The notes: a model not told the origin generated them from the sequence alone. DNA of 18,692 bases from Clostridia bacterium (GCA_024404435.1 JAKSPW010000004.1:1-18692), one strand, 5' to 3'. Shown: positions 6,391 through 13,850, counted from the stretch's first letter. Translations and numbers: made by a program.

Positions 6391-7215
6391 TTATCTCTCA
6401 CCGAGATCCTGCATTGCGACTTCATACTGCTCTGCATTCGGAGCACTGCCGTGCCATGCGACGTTGTTTTCCATGTAGGAAACGCCCTTGCCCTTCGTGC
6501 TGTGCTGGATGATGACTCTCGGCTTATCCGTGCACGCCTCAGCAGCCTTGAAAGCAGCCTCGAGGGAGTTGAAGTCGTGTGCGTCCGCATCGATGACGTT
6601 CCAGCCGAAGCCTGTGAACTTGCCTTCGTACGGAGCGGGATTCATGACCTCTGCGATCGGTCCGTCGATCTGGAGACCGTTGAAGTCAACGATCCAGCAG
6701 AGATTGGAAAGTCCGTAGTGAGCGGCAAACATAGCTGCCTCCCATACCTGACCTTCTTCGGTCTCGCCGTCGCCGAGGATGGCGTATACTCTGTTTTTCT
6801 TGCCGGAGATCTTGGCGGAGAGAGCCATGCCGCAGGAAACGGACGTGCCCTGACCGAGAGAGCCCGATGACATATCTACGCCGGGCGTGTGCTTCATATC
6901 GGGATGACCCTGAAGGTAGCTCGACGTCTTGCGGAAGGTCTTGAGGTCCTCAACGGGGATGAAGCCCTTCTGAGCGAGAACGGAGTAGAGGCCGGGTGCG
7001 CAGTGTCCCTTGGAGAGGACGAGTCTGTCGCGGTCTTCCCACTTCGGATTCTTCGGGTCGACGTTCAGTTTTTCAAAATAAAGGTAGGTGAGCAGGTCTG
7101 CGATGGAGAGCGATCCGCCCGGGTGACCTGAGGATGCAGAATAGACAGCGTCGATGATGCCGACTCTGACTCGTCTGGCGATCTCCTGCAGCTCTTCGAT
7201 TCTTTTTGTTTCCAT
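6391..7215 (-). CDS. Transketolase, N-terminal (TPP-binding) subunit
   Basis: A 274-residue protein carrying the thiamine-diphosphate-binding half of transketolase. Visible motifs are SSGHPGGSLSIADLL (about 28-42), RDRLVLSKGHCAPGLYSVL (about 62-80), GSLGQGTSVSCGMALS, and the cofactor/Mg signature GDGETEEGQVWEAA followed by DFNG (about 148-180). It needs the downstream gene to make a full active site, as in many Bacillota and archaea. The ATG is preceded by GAAAGGA. A promoter (TTGACA-17-TAAAAT) and a 5' hairpin lie upstream. Nothing looks broken: both halves end where split transketolases normally do. Confidence 0.95.
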   Translation of the reverse strand: METKRIEELQEIARRVRVGIIDAVYSASSGHPGGSLSIADLLTYLYFEKLNVDPKNPKWEDRDRLVLSKGHCAPGLYSVLAQKGFIPVEDLKTFRKTSSYLQGHPDMKHTPGVDMSSGSLGQGTSVSCGMALSAKISGKKNRVYAILGDGETEEGQVWEAAMFAAHYGLSNLCWIVDFNGLQIDGPIAEVMNPAPYEGKFTGFGWNVIDADAHDFNSLEAAFKAAEACTDKPRVIIQHSTKGKGVSYMENNVAWHGSAPNAEQYEVAMQDLGER

Positions 7216-7232
7216 TTTGTTTTCCTTTCTCT

Positions 7233-7254
7233 GAGCTTCGCGTAAGTGAAGCTC
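7233..7254. repeat. Hairpin in transketolase 5' leader
   Basis: Perfect stem GAGCTTC/GAAGCTC with an 8 nt loop, ending about 10 nt before the SD of the transketolase N subunit. It could affect mRNA stability or translation; no further evidence. Confidence 0.6.
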
Positions 7255-7303
7255 TTCCGTCGGGTGATGTCTTTGTCCGACGAAGCATAGACTTAACTAT
7301 TCT

Positions 7304-7332
7304 ATTTTATAATATTTTTTGCGATATGTCAA
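7304..7332 (-). promoter_or_regulatory. Sigma-A promoter of the transketolase genes
   Basis: TTGACA (7332-7327), a 17 nt spacer and TAAAAT (7309-7304) on the complementary strand. The A+T-rich segment 7300-7380 separates it from the divergent rpmH promoter. I see no DnaA boxes in the 7216-7533 intergenic region. Confidence 0.82.
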
Positions 7333-7436
7333 TGACGCACACGAATTTTCCTTAAATAATATGATATAATAGGACCTCTTTTTTCGGTGCGGCGCAGTAT
7401 TCTTTCCAAAAAAATGCGAAAAAATAAAAATAACTG

Positions 7437-7466
7437 TTGACAAGCTCGCGTCGGTTGTATTATAAT
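7437..7466 (+). promoter_or_regulatory. Sigma-A promoter of the rpmH-rnpA-yidD-yidC-jag operon
   Basis: Consensus TTGACA (7437-7442), an 18 nt spacer and TATAAT (7461-7466). A CGAATAA/TTATTCG hairpin (7483-7501) lies at the 5' end of the resulting leader. The strong boxes fit a highly expressed ribosomal protein gene. Confidence 0.88.
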
Positions 7467-7533
7467 ATAACTTGCCTATCTGCGAATAAGTTGATTATTC
7501 GATACCAATTTGATCAAAACGGAGGTGTAAATC

Positions 7534-7668
7534 ATGCTCAGAACATATCAGCCCAAGAAGAGACAGAGAAGTAAGGTCCACGGCTTCAGAAAGAGAATGG
7601 CTACCGCTGACGGCAGAAACGTCCTCAAGAGAAGACGCGCTAAAGGCCGCGCTCGCCTGACCCACTGA
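7534..7668 (+). CDS. rpmH: Ribosomal protein L34 (bL34)
   Basis: A 44-residue, very basic protein of the large ribosomal subunit: it begins [18 protein letters not shown], runs through [19 protein letters not shown] and ends RLTH. Length and sequence match bL34 throughout. The SD GGAGG at 7521-7525 fixes the start. It is the first gene of the classic rpmH-rnpA-yidD-yidC-jag cluster. In many bacteria dnaA lies just upstream, but here the neighbour is a divergent transketolase. Confidence 0.97.
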   Translation: MLRTYQPKKRQRSKVHGFRKRMATADGRNVLKRRRAKGRARLTH

Positions 7669-7727
7669 TCTCATCAGAATAAGACGAAGGTGTCACTCGC
7701 CAAGGCGAAAAGAAAATCTTCAGACAT

Positions 7728-7749
7728 TAACCTCCGCATGCGGAGGTTA
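7728..7749. repeat. Perfect 22 bp palindrome between rpmH and rnpA
   Basis: TAACCTCCGC and ATGCGGAGGTTA form a perfect palindrome, followed by TATTT rather than a full T run. A second small stem, CGGAC/GTCCG with loop GAA, follows at 7760-7772. The position suggests partial termination or 3'-end protection that makes rpmH mRNA more abundant than the downstream genes. Confidence 0.7.
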
Positions 7750-7793
7750 TATTTCTAAACGGACGAAGTCCGGACGGAATAAGGAATTCAAAA

Positions 7794-8186
7794 ATGAAGC
7801 TTTATCCGATAAGGGACAATCATCTTTACCAGAAAGCGTACCGCTCGGGTGCGAAAGCGGTCTCGCGTTCCGTGTGTGTTTACACGATGCGCGACAAACG
7901 CGCCGGGCAGCTGAAAAAAAGCAATCCCACGGGAGAATATCTGAACCGTGTCGGCATATCGGCCTCTAAAAAGATCGGAGGCGCCGTACAGAGAAACAGA
8001 GCCAAGAGAGTAGCCCGCGAGGCGTACAGACAGATAGGCAGAGAGTACGCGATAAAGCAGGGATACCTCGTAGTGATAGCGCTCCGCACGTCATGTACGG
8101 TCTTGAAGATGCAGGACGTTAAAAGTGACCTGCTTTATTGCCTGAGACACACGGATATGATCTCCATGGAAGCGCAGGGAGAATGA
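7794..8186 (+). CDS. rnpA: Ribonuclease P protein component
   Basis: A 130-residue basic protein that, with the RNase P RNA, removes 5' leaders from pre-tRNAs. The RNR signature is clear: [18 protein letters not shown] at about residues 59-76, after the N-terminal [12 protein letters not shown] segment. Length is normal for the family; a short Lys-rich insert near 35-45 is a minor variation. The SD AAGGA lies 8 nt upstream of the ATG. It is followed by yidD with a 1 nt gap, so the two are translationally coupled. The RNase P RNA gene is not in this window. Confidence 0.96.
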   Translation: MKLYPIRDNHLYQKAYRSGAKAVSRSVCVYTMRDKRAGQLKKSNPTGEYLNRVGISASKKIGGAVQRNRAKRVAREAYRQIGREYAIKQGYLVVIALRTSCTVLKMQDVKSDLLYCLRHTDMISMEAQGE

Positions 8187-8187
8187 G

Positions 8188-8496
8188 ATGGGACGCATAA
8201 AAGCGGCGGCGAAGTGGTTATTCCTCCTTCCGAGGCGGATAGTATCACTTCCGATAAAGCTGTACAGGCGATATCTGTCGCCGATGAAATCGTCTCCCTC
8301 CTGCCGGTTCACTCCCACCTGCTCCGCATACGCCCTTGAGGCGATCGGGGAATGGGGAGTCATAATCGGCCTGTTTCTTGCCGTGCGCAGAGTGCTCAGA
8401 TGCAATCCGTTCTGCCGAGGCGGGTACGACCCCGTCCCGAAAAGGCGGAAGAAATCCGATGCACCAAACGAAGGAAAGGACAAAACCGATCAATGA
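8188..8496 (+). CDS. yidD: YidD, membrane protein insertion efficiency factor
   Basis: A 102-residue protein with an amphipathic N terminus (residues 5-32) and the family signature [16 protein letters not shown] (about 38-53), followed by [20 protein letters not shown] (about 65-84), with the conserved cysteines C39, C45 and C72. YidD acts at the inner face of the membrane beside YidC to help insert proteins. The start follows the rnpA stop by 1 nt, with GGGAG as SD. The stop overlaps the yidC ATG (ATGA). The hydrophilic C-terminal tail is variable in the family. Confidence 0.96.
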   Translation: MGRIKAAAKWLFLLPRRIVSLPIKLYRRYLSPMKSSPSCRFTPTCSAYALEAIGEWGVIIGLFLAVRRVLRCNPFCRGGYDPVPKRRKKSDAPNEGKDKTDQ

Positions 8497-9599
8497 AAAT
8501 TTTCGACATTCTGCTCGTCCCGATGGGCTGGCTCATCAGGCTCGCCTACTCGCTGACGAACAACTACCTGCTCGCCGTCATGCTGTTCACTCTCGTGATG
8601 GAAGTGATCCTCTGTCCGATACAGATCAAGCAGCAGAAAAATCAGATAGCGCAGGCAAAGCTTCAGCCGAAGGTCAGGGCGATCACGAAGAAGTACGACG
8701 GACGGAACGACCAGGCATCGAACCAGAAGAAGCAGCAGGAGATCATGGATCTCTATCAGAAGGAAAACTTCAACATGATGGGCGGCTGCCTCCCGATGCT
8801 TATCCAGCTTCCGATCATCCTCTGCCTCTATCAGGTCATCATCCGCCCGCTCCGCTATATCACGGGACTTTCGAGCGACGCCATCGACAGTGTCAAAAAG
8901 GCACTTGAAGGCCTCGGACACACGCTCGGCGCAGGCCAGCAGGCAGAAGCGAACATCATCAATCTGCTCAGAGACAAGGATATTTTCGCCAAGGTAGTGA
9001 AGGACGTTCCGGACATCGCCGGCAAGACGCTCCCCGACTTCTCGCTTTTCGGAAGCTCGAAGTTCAATCTCGGCGTAAATCCCGACATGGGCAAATTCGG
9101 ATGGCTGTGGATCGTTCCTCTGCTCGTATTCGTAACGAGCTATCTGTCCATGGTCCTCATCAAGAAGCTGTCGTATCAGCCGCCGGAATCGGCAGATGCA
9201 CAGAACGGCTGCAGCATGAAGCTGATGAACATCGGCTTCCCGCTCCTCTCGACGTGGATCGCGTTCAGCGTTCCCGCAGCGATCGGCATTTACTGGGCAT
9301 TCAGAAGCGTGCTCTCCGTTGTTGAGAAGTACATCCTCTGCAAGGTTTACCCGATCCCCGAGATGACGGAAGCGGATCTGAAGGCAGCAGAGCGCGAATA
9401 CGGCGCAAAGAACAAGAAAGCAAAGACGGAAAGGGACCCGAACAAGCCCGCTGTCAGAAGTCTGCACAGAATTGACTTTGACGACGAGCCGCTCCCGCCT
9501 CCCACACCCGATCCGGAGCCCGAGGAAAACCATTTGACGAAGCTGAACGGCTCGCCGATCGACGCGGCTCCTCTTAAAGACGAAGATAAGGATAATTAA
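8493..9599 (+). CDS. yidC: Membrane protein insertase YidC (Oxa1 family)
   Basis: A 368-residue polytopic insertase that places membrane proteins alone or with SecYEG. The ATG at 8493 overlaps the yidD stop. It begins [19 protein letters not shown] with no lipoprotein signal. The core helices are seen at about 25-41, 98-118 (with the signature [18 protein letters not shown]), 205-225, 250-265 and 268-285. Between the second and third core helices lies an extended soluble stretch of about 75 residues (SLSSDAID-like to the FGSSKFNLG region), longer than in Bacillus SpoIIIJ. The C-terminal tail (about 295-368) is charged and proline rich ([14 protein letters not shown]), a likely ribosome-contacting or disordered tail. 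Identity is secure from position and motifs. Confidence 0.95.
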   Translation: MKIFDILLVPMGWLIRLAYSLTNNYLLAVMLFTLVMEVILCPIQIKQQKNQIAQAKLQPKVRAITKKYDGRNDQASNQKKQQEIMDLYQKENFNMMGGCLPMLIQLPIILCLYQVIIRPLRYITGLSSDAIDSVKKALEGLGHTLGAGQQAEANIINLLRDKDIFAKVVKDVPDIAGKTLPDFSLFGSSKFNLGVNPDMGKFGWLWIVPLLVFVTSYLSMVLIKKLSYQPPESADAQNGCSMKLMNIGFPLLSTWIAFSVPAAIGIYWAFRSVLSVVEKYILCKVYPIPEMTEADLKAAEREYGAKNKKAKTERDPNKPAVRSLHRIDFDDEPLPPPTPDPEPEENHLTKLNGSPIDAAPLKDEDKDN

Positions 9600-9608
9600 G
9601 GGAATATT

Positions 9609-10055
9609 ATGAGCGAATCATTTATTGTAACGGGGAAGACCCTCGAGGCTGCCGTCGCAGAAGCGAAAAAGCAGTACGGTGACGGCATCACCTACGATAT
9701 CATTCAGATGAACAAAGGCGGTTTCCTCGGCATCGGCGCCAAGGAAGCCATGATAAAGGTCACGGTCGAGGGACACGACGACGTCCTCGGCTCGATCGTC
9801 AAGGAGATCAAGGGCTACAAGTCCCAGACAGCCCCGAAGACGGGATACTACGAGGACGACGAAAAGCCCGCTCCCGAAGAACGGCGGAAAGCCGCAGAAT
9901 CAGCCGAAGCCCGAAAAGCCCGCTCCCGCACCGAAGGAAGAGCCCGCAGAGGCTCCGACGGAAGAGGCTGCCGCCCCCGCAGAGCCCGACAGAAAGTACG
10001 CGGTAAGCGAGGACGAGATGAACTTCGCCATCGAATTCATCAACACGGTCATTAA
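9609..10055 (+). CDS. Jag/KhpB N-terminal fragment (Jag_N domain), frame broken in linker
   Basis: The reading frame starts MSESFIVTGKTLEAAVAEAKKQYG. About residues 1-52 are a clear Jag_N domain (GGFLGIGAKEAMIKVTV), followed by the start of an acidic, proline-rich linker (GYYEDDEKPAPE). After about residue 90 the frame becomes an Arg-rich nonsense tail and stops at 10055. The expected continuation of the linker, and the KH and R3H domains, lie in the +1 frame (reaching 10632). The break is therefore a one-base excess or a two-base loss around 9865-9885. It could be a sequencing or assembly error, a true mutation, or ribosomal frameshifting. The SD AAGGGAA and 9 nt spacing from yidC place it as the last gene of the operon. 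Confidence 0.82.
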   Translation: MSESFIVTGKTLEAAVAEAKKQYGDGITYDIIQMNKGGFLGIGAKEAMIKVTVEGHDDVLGSIVKEIKGYKSQTAPKTGYYEDDEKPAPEERRKAAESAEARKARSRTEGRARRGSDGRGCRPRRARQKVRGKRGRDELRHRIHQHGH

Positions 10056-10632
10056 AAACATGAAGCTCTCCGCCGAGGCGAAGAGAGCAGAGCCCGACGG
10101 CTCCGTCGAGGTCATCTGCACGGAGAACGCCGACGTTTATCCCGCGATCGAGGTCGTCGGAGACGACACCGGCATCCTCATCGGTCACCACGGCGAAACG
10201 CTTGACGCCATCCAGTATCTCGTGAACCTCGCGCTCTTCAGAAGAGCCGCAGGCGACAGAGGCGGAAGAGAGAGCATCAGGATCACCGTCGACATCGAGA
10301 ACTACCGTGCGAAGAGAGAGGAAACTCTCCGCGCACTCGCAAGAAGAATGGCTGCACGCGCCGTCAAGTACAGACGCAACATCTTCCTCGAGCCGATGAA
10401 TCCGTACGAAAGACGCATCATCCACTCCGAGCTCCAGAGCTATCCCGACGTGTCGACGCACTCCGTCGGAAGCGACATCAACCGTAAGATCGTCGTGACC
10501 TACGAGGGCACGGACAAGGCGCCTCAGAGAAGAAGAGGCGGCAGAGGACACGGACGCGGCAGAGGTCAGCACCGCGACGGCGAGGTCTCGACTCCCGAGG
10601 CCATGCCTCTCCCCACTCTCGACGAGGAGTAA
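10018..10632 (+). CDS. jag: Jag/KhpB C-terminal fragment (KH and R3H domains)
   Basis: Two RNA-binding domains of the Jag/KhpB/EloR family. A KH domain with DDTGILIGHHGETLDAIQYL (GHHG loop) is at about residues 49-68 of this frame. An R3H domain with NPYERRIIHSELQ is near 127-139. The tail is Arg/Gly rich (RRRGGRGHGRGRGQ), as in other RNA-binding proteins. The same frame is open upstream of the listed ATG through a P/A/E/K-rich linker (KPAPAPKEEPAEAPTEE), so this is the true continuation of the gene starting at 9609, not an independent gene. With KhpA it binds RNA and affects cell elongation and division in Gram-positive bacteria. The domain sequence looks intact, suggesting the break is recent or artefactual. 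Confidence 0.85.
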   Translation: MNFAIEFINTVIKNMKLSAEAKRAEPDGSVEVICTENADVYPAIEVVGDDTGILIGHHGETLDAIQYLVNLALFRRAAGDRGGRESIRITVDIENYRAKREETLRALARRMAARAVKYRRNIFLEPMNPYERRIIHSELQSYPDVSTHSVGSDINRKIVVTYEGTDKAPQRRRGGRGHGRGRGQHRDGEVSTPEAMPLPTLDEE

Positions 10633-10649
10633 TTGAAACGTAAGATCAT

Positions 10650-10701
10650 TTGGGGGAAGAACTTTCTTGAAAGAAAAGTTCTGCCCCCAAAAACCTTTTT
10701 T
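10650..10701 (+). terminator. Intrinsic terminator of the rpmH-jag operon
   Basis: A long stem pairs TTGGGGGAAGAACTTT with AAAGTTCTGCCCCCAA (one bulge and a few mismatches near the loop), then AAACC and six T residues. It starts 18 nt after the jag stop. The array C hairpins begin immediately after it. Confidence 0.82.
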
Positions 10702-10794
10702 AATGGAGCGAAGCGAGAATTCATGAACTTTTGCGTCAGCGAAAGTTCAATTCATGCGCAAAGCGCAATTCATGCCGCGCCGCGGCAATTCATG
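10701..10794. repeat. Tandem hairpin array C, linker AATTCATG
   Basis: AATTCATG occurs exactly at 10718-10725, 10749-10756, 10767-10774 and 10787-10794. Between the copies are GAACTTT.GC/GC.AAAGTTC with loop GTCA (10725-10748), GCGC/GCGC with loop AAA (10756-10766) and GCCGCG/CGCGGC (10774-10786). Each stem begins with the last G of one linker and ends with C just before the next. The leading 26 bp (10701-10726) are identical to 3316-3341. Confidence 0.85.
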
Positions 10795-10809
10795 CCCCTC
10801 TGCCCCACC

Positions 10810-10851
10810 GCTTAAAACTCAAGGCTCAATGCTCAATGCTCAATGCTCATT
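10810..10851. repeat. Heptamer tandem array upstream of the permease promoter
   Basis: Six 7 bp units: GCTTAAA, ACTCAAG, three GCTCAAT and GCTCATT. They end 6 nt before the -35 box at 10858 and share the GCTYAAK consensus with 1043-1070. Confidence 0.82.
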
Positions 10852-10857
10852 TCCCTC

Positions 10858-10885
10858 TTGACAAAACCGAAAACCGTGCTATAAT
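10858..10885 (+). promoter_or_regulatory. Sigma-A promoter of the permease gene
   Basis: TTGACA (10858-10863), a 16 nt spacer and TATAAT (10880-10885) with TGC before the -10. CCCTC precedes the -35, as at the valS and beta-helix promoters. A CCGAC/GTCGG hairpin (10914-10926) follows in the leader. Confidence 0.85.
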
Positions 10886-11038
10886 AAAAAGGTCGTGCGC
10901 GCACGGCAATAAACCGACTACGTCGGCGCAGGAAAAGAGACGGGAAACATCACCGGGTCACACAGAATTCCTCTGATTACCGCGGTCAGAGGTGAAAAAA
11001 TAATCGCGGCGGCGGCCCGCTTCGTAAAAAAGAATACC

Positions 11039-12106
11039 GTGATGGTCATCGCGCTCATTCTCGCGGCGGCGACGAGCATCATCGTTCCGCCGGACGAAAA
11101 ATACGTTTCGTATTTCGATTTCCGCACGCTCACCTGCCTTTTCTGCGTGCTCGGCGTCGTCTGTGCGCTTAAGAACATCAGCTTTTTCTACATTCTTGCG
11201 AAAAAAGTCGTGAGAGTTTTCAAAACGGCGCGCATGAGCGTGCTGGCTCTCGTTTACATAACCTTCATCGGCTCGATGCTGATCGCCAACGACATGGCGC
11301 TTCTGACGTTCCTGCCGCTCGGCTTCTTCGTTCTGACTACGACGGGGAAGCAGAAGTACATGGCGGTCACGTTCATCCTTCAGAACATAGCCGCGAACCT
11401 CGGCGGCATGCTGACTCCGTTCGGCAATCCGCAGAACTTGTATCTCTACTCGAAATTCGCCATCCCGAACGGGGAATTCATGGCGATCATGGCACCTCCC
11501 TTCGTCTTCTCGGTCGTGCTCATCACGCTTTGCTGCATAATTTTCGTCAAGGCGGAGCCGCTTGAGATCTCGGACGAAAAGGTGAGCCTTCCGCCCGCAA
11601 GAACCGTCGCTTACCTTGCGCTTTTCGCTCTCGCGATCGCGATAGTATTCCGTGGGATCCCGTATTTCATCGGTCTTGCGGTGATACCCGCAGCGCTGTT
11701 CTTGCTTGACAGAAAGGCACTTGCAAGCGTCGACTATCCGCTTCTCCTTACTTTCGTATTTTTCTTCATTTTTGCGGGGAACATGGCACGCATCGACGTC
11801 GTCAGAGATTTCTTCTCGTCGCTTCTCGGCAAAAACACTCTCGTGTTCAGCACGCTCTCCTGCCAGTGCATCTCGAACGTGCCGTCCGCGATCCTGCTTT
11901 CGCAGTTCACGGGCAACTACCGCGAGCTGCTCCTCGGCGTGAACATCGGCGGCGTCGGCACTCTGATCGCTTCTCTTGCGAGCCTCATCACGTTCAGGGA
12001 GTACGTCAGCCACAATCCGGGAAAGGCGGGACGCTACGTCGCCGTCTTCTCCGCGTTCAATTTCTCTTTCCTCGCGCTTCTTCTGGCTTTTACGTCGATT
12101 ATATGA
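11039..12106 (+). CDS. Anion/Na+ permease of the SLC13/ArsB (ion transporter) superfamily
   Basis: A polytopic membrane protein of at least 355 residues with about ten hydrophobic segments in two halves. Each half has the family's polar re-entrant motif: MLIANDMALLTFLPL in the first and CISNVPSAILLSQF in the second. The LGGMLTPFGNPQNLYLY segment is typical of the SLC13/CitT/ArsB group. The substrate (dicarboxylate, sulfate, arsenite or other anion) cannot be read from the sequence. The listed start is a GTG at 11039, but the frame is open back to 10913 and the upstream residues (IIAAAARFVKKNTV) look like the family's normal cytosolic N-terminal helix. A good SD (AGAGGTG, 10988-10994) precedes an in-frame ATA at 11000, not an ATG. 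The true start is thus uncertain. It is monocistronic, with its own promoter and terminator. Confidence 0.85.
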   Translation: MMVIALILAAATSIIVPPDEKYVSYFDFRTLTCLFCVLGVVCALKNISFFYILAKKVVRVFKTARMSVLALVYITFIGSMLIANDMALLTFLPLGFFVLTTTGKQKYMAVTFILQNIAANLGGMLTPFGNPQNLYLYSKFAIPNGEFMAIMAPPFVFSVVLITLCCIIFVKAEPLEISDEKVSLPPARTVAYLALFALAIAIVFRGIPYFIGLAVIPAALFLLDRKALASVDYPLLLTFVFFFIFAGNMARIDVVRDFFSSLLGKNTLVFSTLSCQCISNVPSAILLSQFTGNYRELLLGVNIGGVGTLIASLASLITFREYVSHNPGKAGRYVAVFSAFNFSFLALLLAFTSII

Positions 12107-12133
12107 AAAAAGCTCCCGTGAGGGAGCTTTTTT
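12107..12133 (+). terminator. Intrinsic terminator of the permease gene
   Basis: Stem AAAAAGCTCCC/GGGAGCTTTTT with loop GTGA and a T run, starting directly after the TGA stop. Confidence 0.93.
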
Positions 12134-12153
12134 GAATAAATATCGCATTTGCC

Positions 12154-12182
12154 TTGACAAACGGGCGGCAAAATGATATAAT
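12154..12182 (+). promoter_or_regulatory. Sigma-A promoter of putP
   Basis: TTGACA (12154-12159), a 17 nt spacer and TATAAT (12177-12182) with TGA before the -10 (extended -10). No heptamer array precedes this one. Confidence 0.9.
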
Positions 12183-12223
12183 TTAGTATATTTTTGAATT
12201 AAAATTCATTTCGGAGGTAAAAA

Positions 12224-13717
12224 ATGAGTTCAAGACAGATAATAGAGCTTGTGATTTTCGTAATCTATCTGCTGTTCATGCTCGGCATCGGCTTCTGGTT
12301 CTTCATAAGGGACAAGAAGGAAAACAACACCGGCGAAAAGACGTACTTCCTCGGCGGAAGAAAGATGGGCGCGTGGGTCGCCGCTCTTTCCGCGGGCGCG
12401 TCGGACATGAGCGGCTGGGTCCTTATGGGACTTCCCGCTTCGATATACGCTCTCGGCGTCGGCCAGATATGGATCTCGGCGGGCCTTGCCATCGGCTACA
12501 CGCTCAGCTGGATCTTCGAGGCGCGCCGTCTCAGAAAGTTCTCGATCGTGTCGGACGACTCGATCACGATCCCGCAGTATCTGACCAACCGCTTCAAATC
12601 AAAGTCGAGGTCGCTTCAGCTCATCTGCGCCGTCGTTTTCCTCGTCGCGTACACGGTTTACGCCGCATCGAGCGTCAAGGCGTGCGGTACTCTGTTTGAG
12701 AAGGTCCTCGGCATCGACCCGAAGATCTCCATGATCGCCGCAGCCGTCATCATCGTGGGCTACACGTTCCTCGGCGGTTATTCGGCAGTATGCTGGACAG
12801 ACTTCTTCCAGGGAATGCTCATTCTCGGCGCGATGCTTCTCGCACCGATCTTCTCGCTCGTCGCAATGGGCGACCTCTCCGCTTACCCGATCACGGGCTC
12901 GGGCGCCGAAAACTATTGGAACGCTTTCGGCGACTGGAAGGCGATCGTCAGCGGCCTCGGCTGGGGCCTCGGATACTTCGGCATGCCTCACATCATCGTC
13001 AGATTCATGTCCCTGAAGTCCGATAAGGAACTCAAGAAGTCAAGAAAGATCGGTATCTCTTGGACGGTCATCATCGTCATCCTCGCCGCCTTCATCGGCA
13101 TCGCGAGCCGTATGTATCTCGGCTTCGATCAGGAGATCAGCGACGCGGGCAAGCCGTTCATCGAAATGGTCGACCGCATCTTCCCCGCAGCGATCGCGGG
13201 ACTTCTCCTCTCCGCCGTCCTCGCGGCATCCATGAGTACGGCAGACAGCCAGCTCCTCGCCGCCTCCTCGGCGTTCTCGAGTGACGTTTACAAGCCGATA
13301 ATAAAGAAGGGCAAGGTCTCCGACAAGGGCATGATGTGGGTCGGACGTATCGTTGTCGTCGCTGTCGCGGTCGTGGCTCTCATCATCGCCCTCGCTCCCG
13401 GAACGGGTACGATCATGAGCCTCGTCGAGAACGCATGGGGCGTATTCGGAGCCGCATTCGGGCCCGCGATAATGCTCTCGCTCTTCTGGAAGAGATTCAA
13501 CTATCAGGGCGCTGTCGCCGGCATCGTAGTCGGTGCGGCAGTCGATATCGCGCTCTGCGCGCTCGCGCTCACGGGCACGTTCGACACGGGCATCTACGAG
13601 ATCATCCCCGGCACGGCAGCGGGACTTATCGCGGCTGTCGTCACGACGCTCTGCACGAAGGCTCCGACGCAGGAAGTGGAAGAGCTCTTCGACGCGGCGG
13701 TCGCATACGAAGACTGA
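12224..13717 (+). CDS. putP: Sodium/proline symporter PutP
   Basis: A 497-residue sodium:solute symporter (SSS family) with about 13 transmembrane segments. It begins MSSRQIIELVIFVIYLLFML; the start follows SD GGAGG with 7 nt spacing. Signature residues of the proline branch are present: ALSAGASDMSGWVLMGLP (about 54-71), with the Asp/Met/Ser/Gly/Trp block that binds sodium and proline, and ASMSTADSQLLAASSAFSSD (about 335-354), whose Ser-Thr corresponds to the second sodium site. TFLGGYSAVCWTDFFQG is the conserved helix 5-6 region. Length is as expected for PutP. It is monocistronic, with its own promoter and a long hairpin downstream. It likely imports proline as nutrient or osmolyte. No putA-like gene is nearby. 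Confidence 0.93.
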   Translation: MSSRQIIELVIFVIYLLFMLGIGFWFFIRDKKENNTGEKTYFLGGRKMGAWVAALSAGASDMSGWVLMGLPASIYALGVGQIWISAGLAIGYTLSWIFEARRLRKFSIVSDDSITIPQYLTNRFKSKSRSLQLICAVVFLVAYTVYAASSVKACGTLFEKVLGIDPKISMIAAAVIIVGYTFLGGYSAVCWTDFFQGMLILGAMLLAPIFSLVAMGDLSAYPITGSGAENYWNAFGDWKAIVSGLGWGLGYFGMPHIIVRFMSLKSDKELKKSRKIGISWTVIIVILAAFIGIASRMYLGFDQEISDAGKPFIEMVDRIFPAAIAGLLLSAVLAASMSTADSQLLAASSAFSSDVYKPIIKKGKVSDKGMMWVGRIVVVAVAVVALIIALAPGTGTIMSLVENAWGVFGAAFGPAIMLSLFWKRFNYQGAVAGIVVGAAVDIALCALALTGTFDTGIYEIIPGTAAGLIAAVVTTLCTKAPTQEVEELFDAAVAYED

Positions 13718-13771
13718 ACGACAGTCCGATTGATGACTGAACTTCAAAAAACAATATAGGAAACGAAATAA

Positions 13772-13824
13772 GATAAGCACCTGCTGAAAGAGAATCGACG
13801 TACTCTTTCGGCAGGTGCTTTATC
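13772..13824. terminator. Long hairpin after putP, possible terminator
   Basis: About 21 bp pair: GATAAGCACCTGCTGAAAGAG with CTCTTTCGGCAGGTGCTTTATC, with a 10 nt loop and one bulge. The expected T run after the stem is absent (ATATCGTTTGG follows), so it may act as a weak terminator or mRNA 3' protector rather than a standard terminator. Confidence 0.6.
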
Positions 13825-13850
13825 ATATCGTTTGGCGATCAGATAATTTA

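Noticed and set aside
13040..13780. 246-codon open frame antisense to putP
   Set aside because: Asp/Arg-rich shadow of the symporter, no recognisable features.
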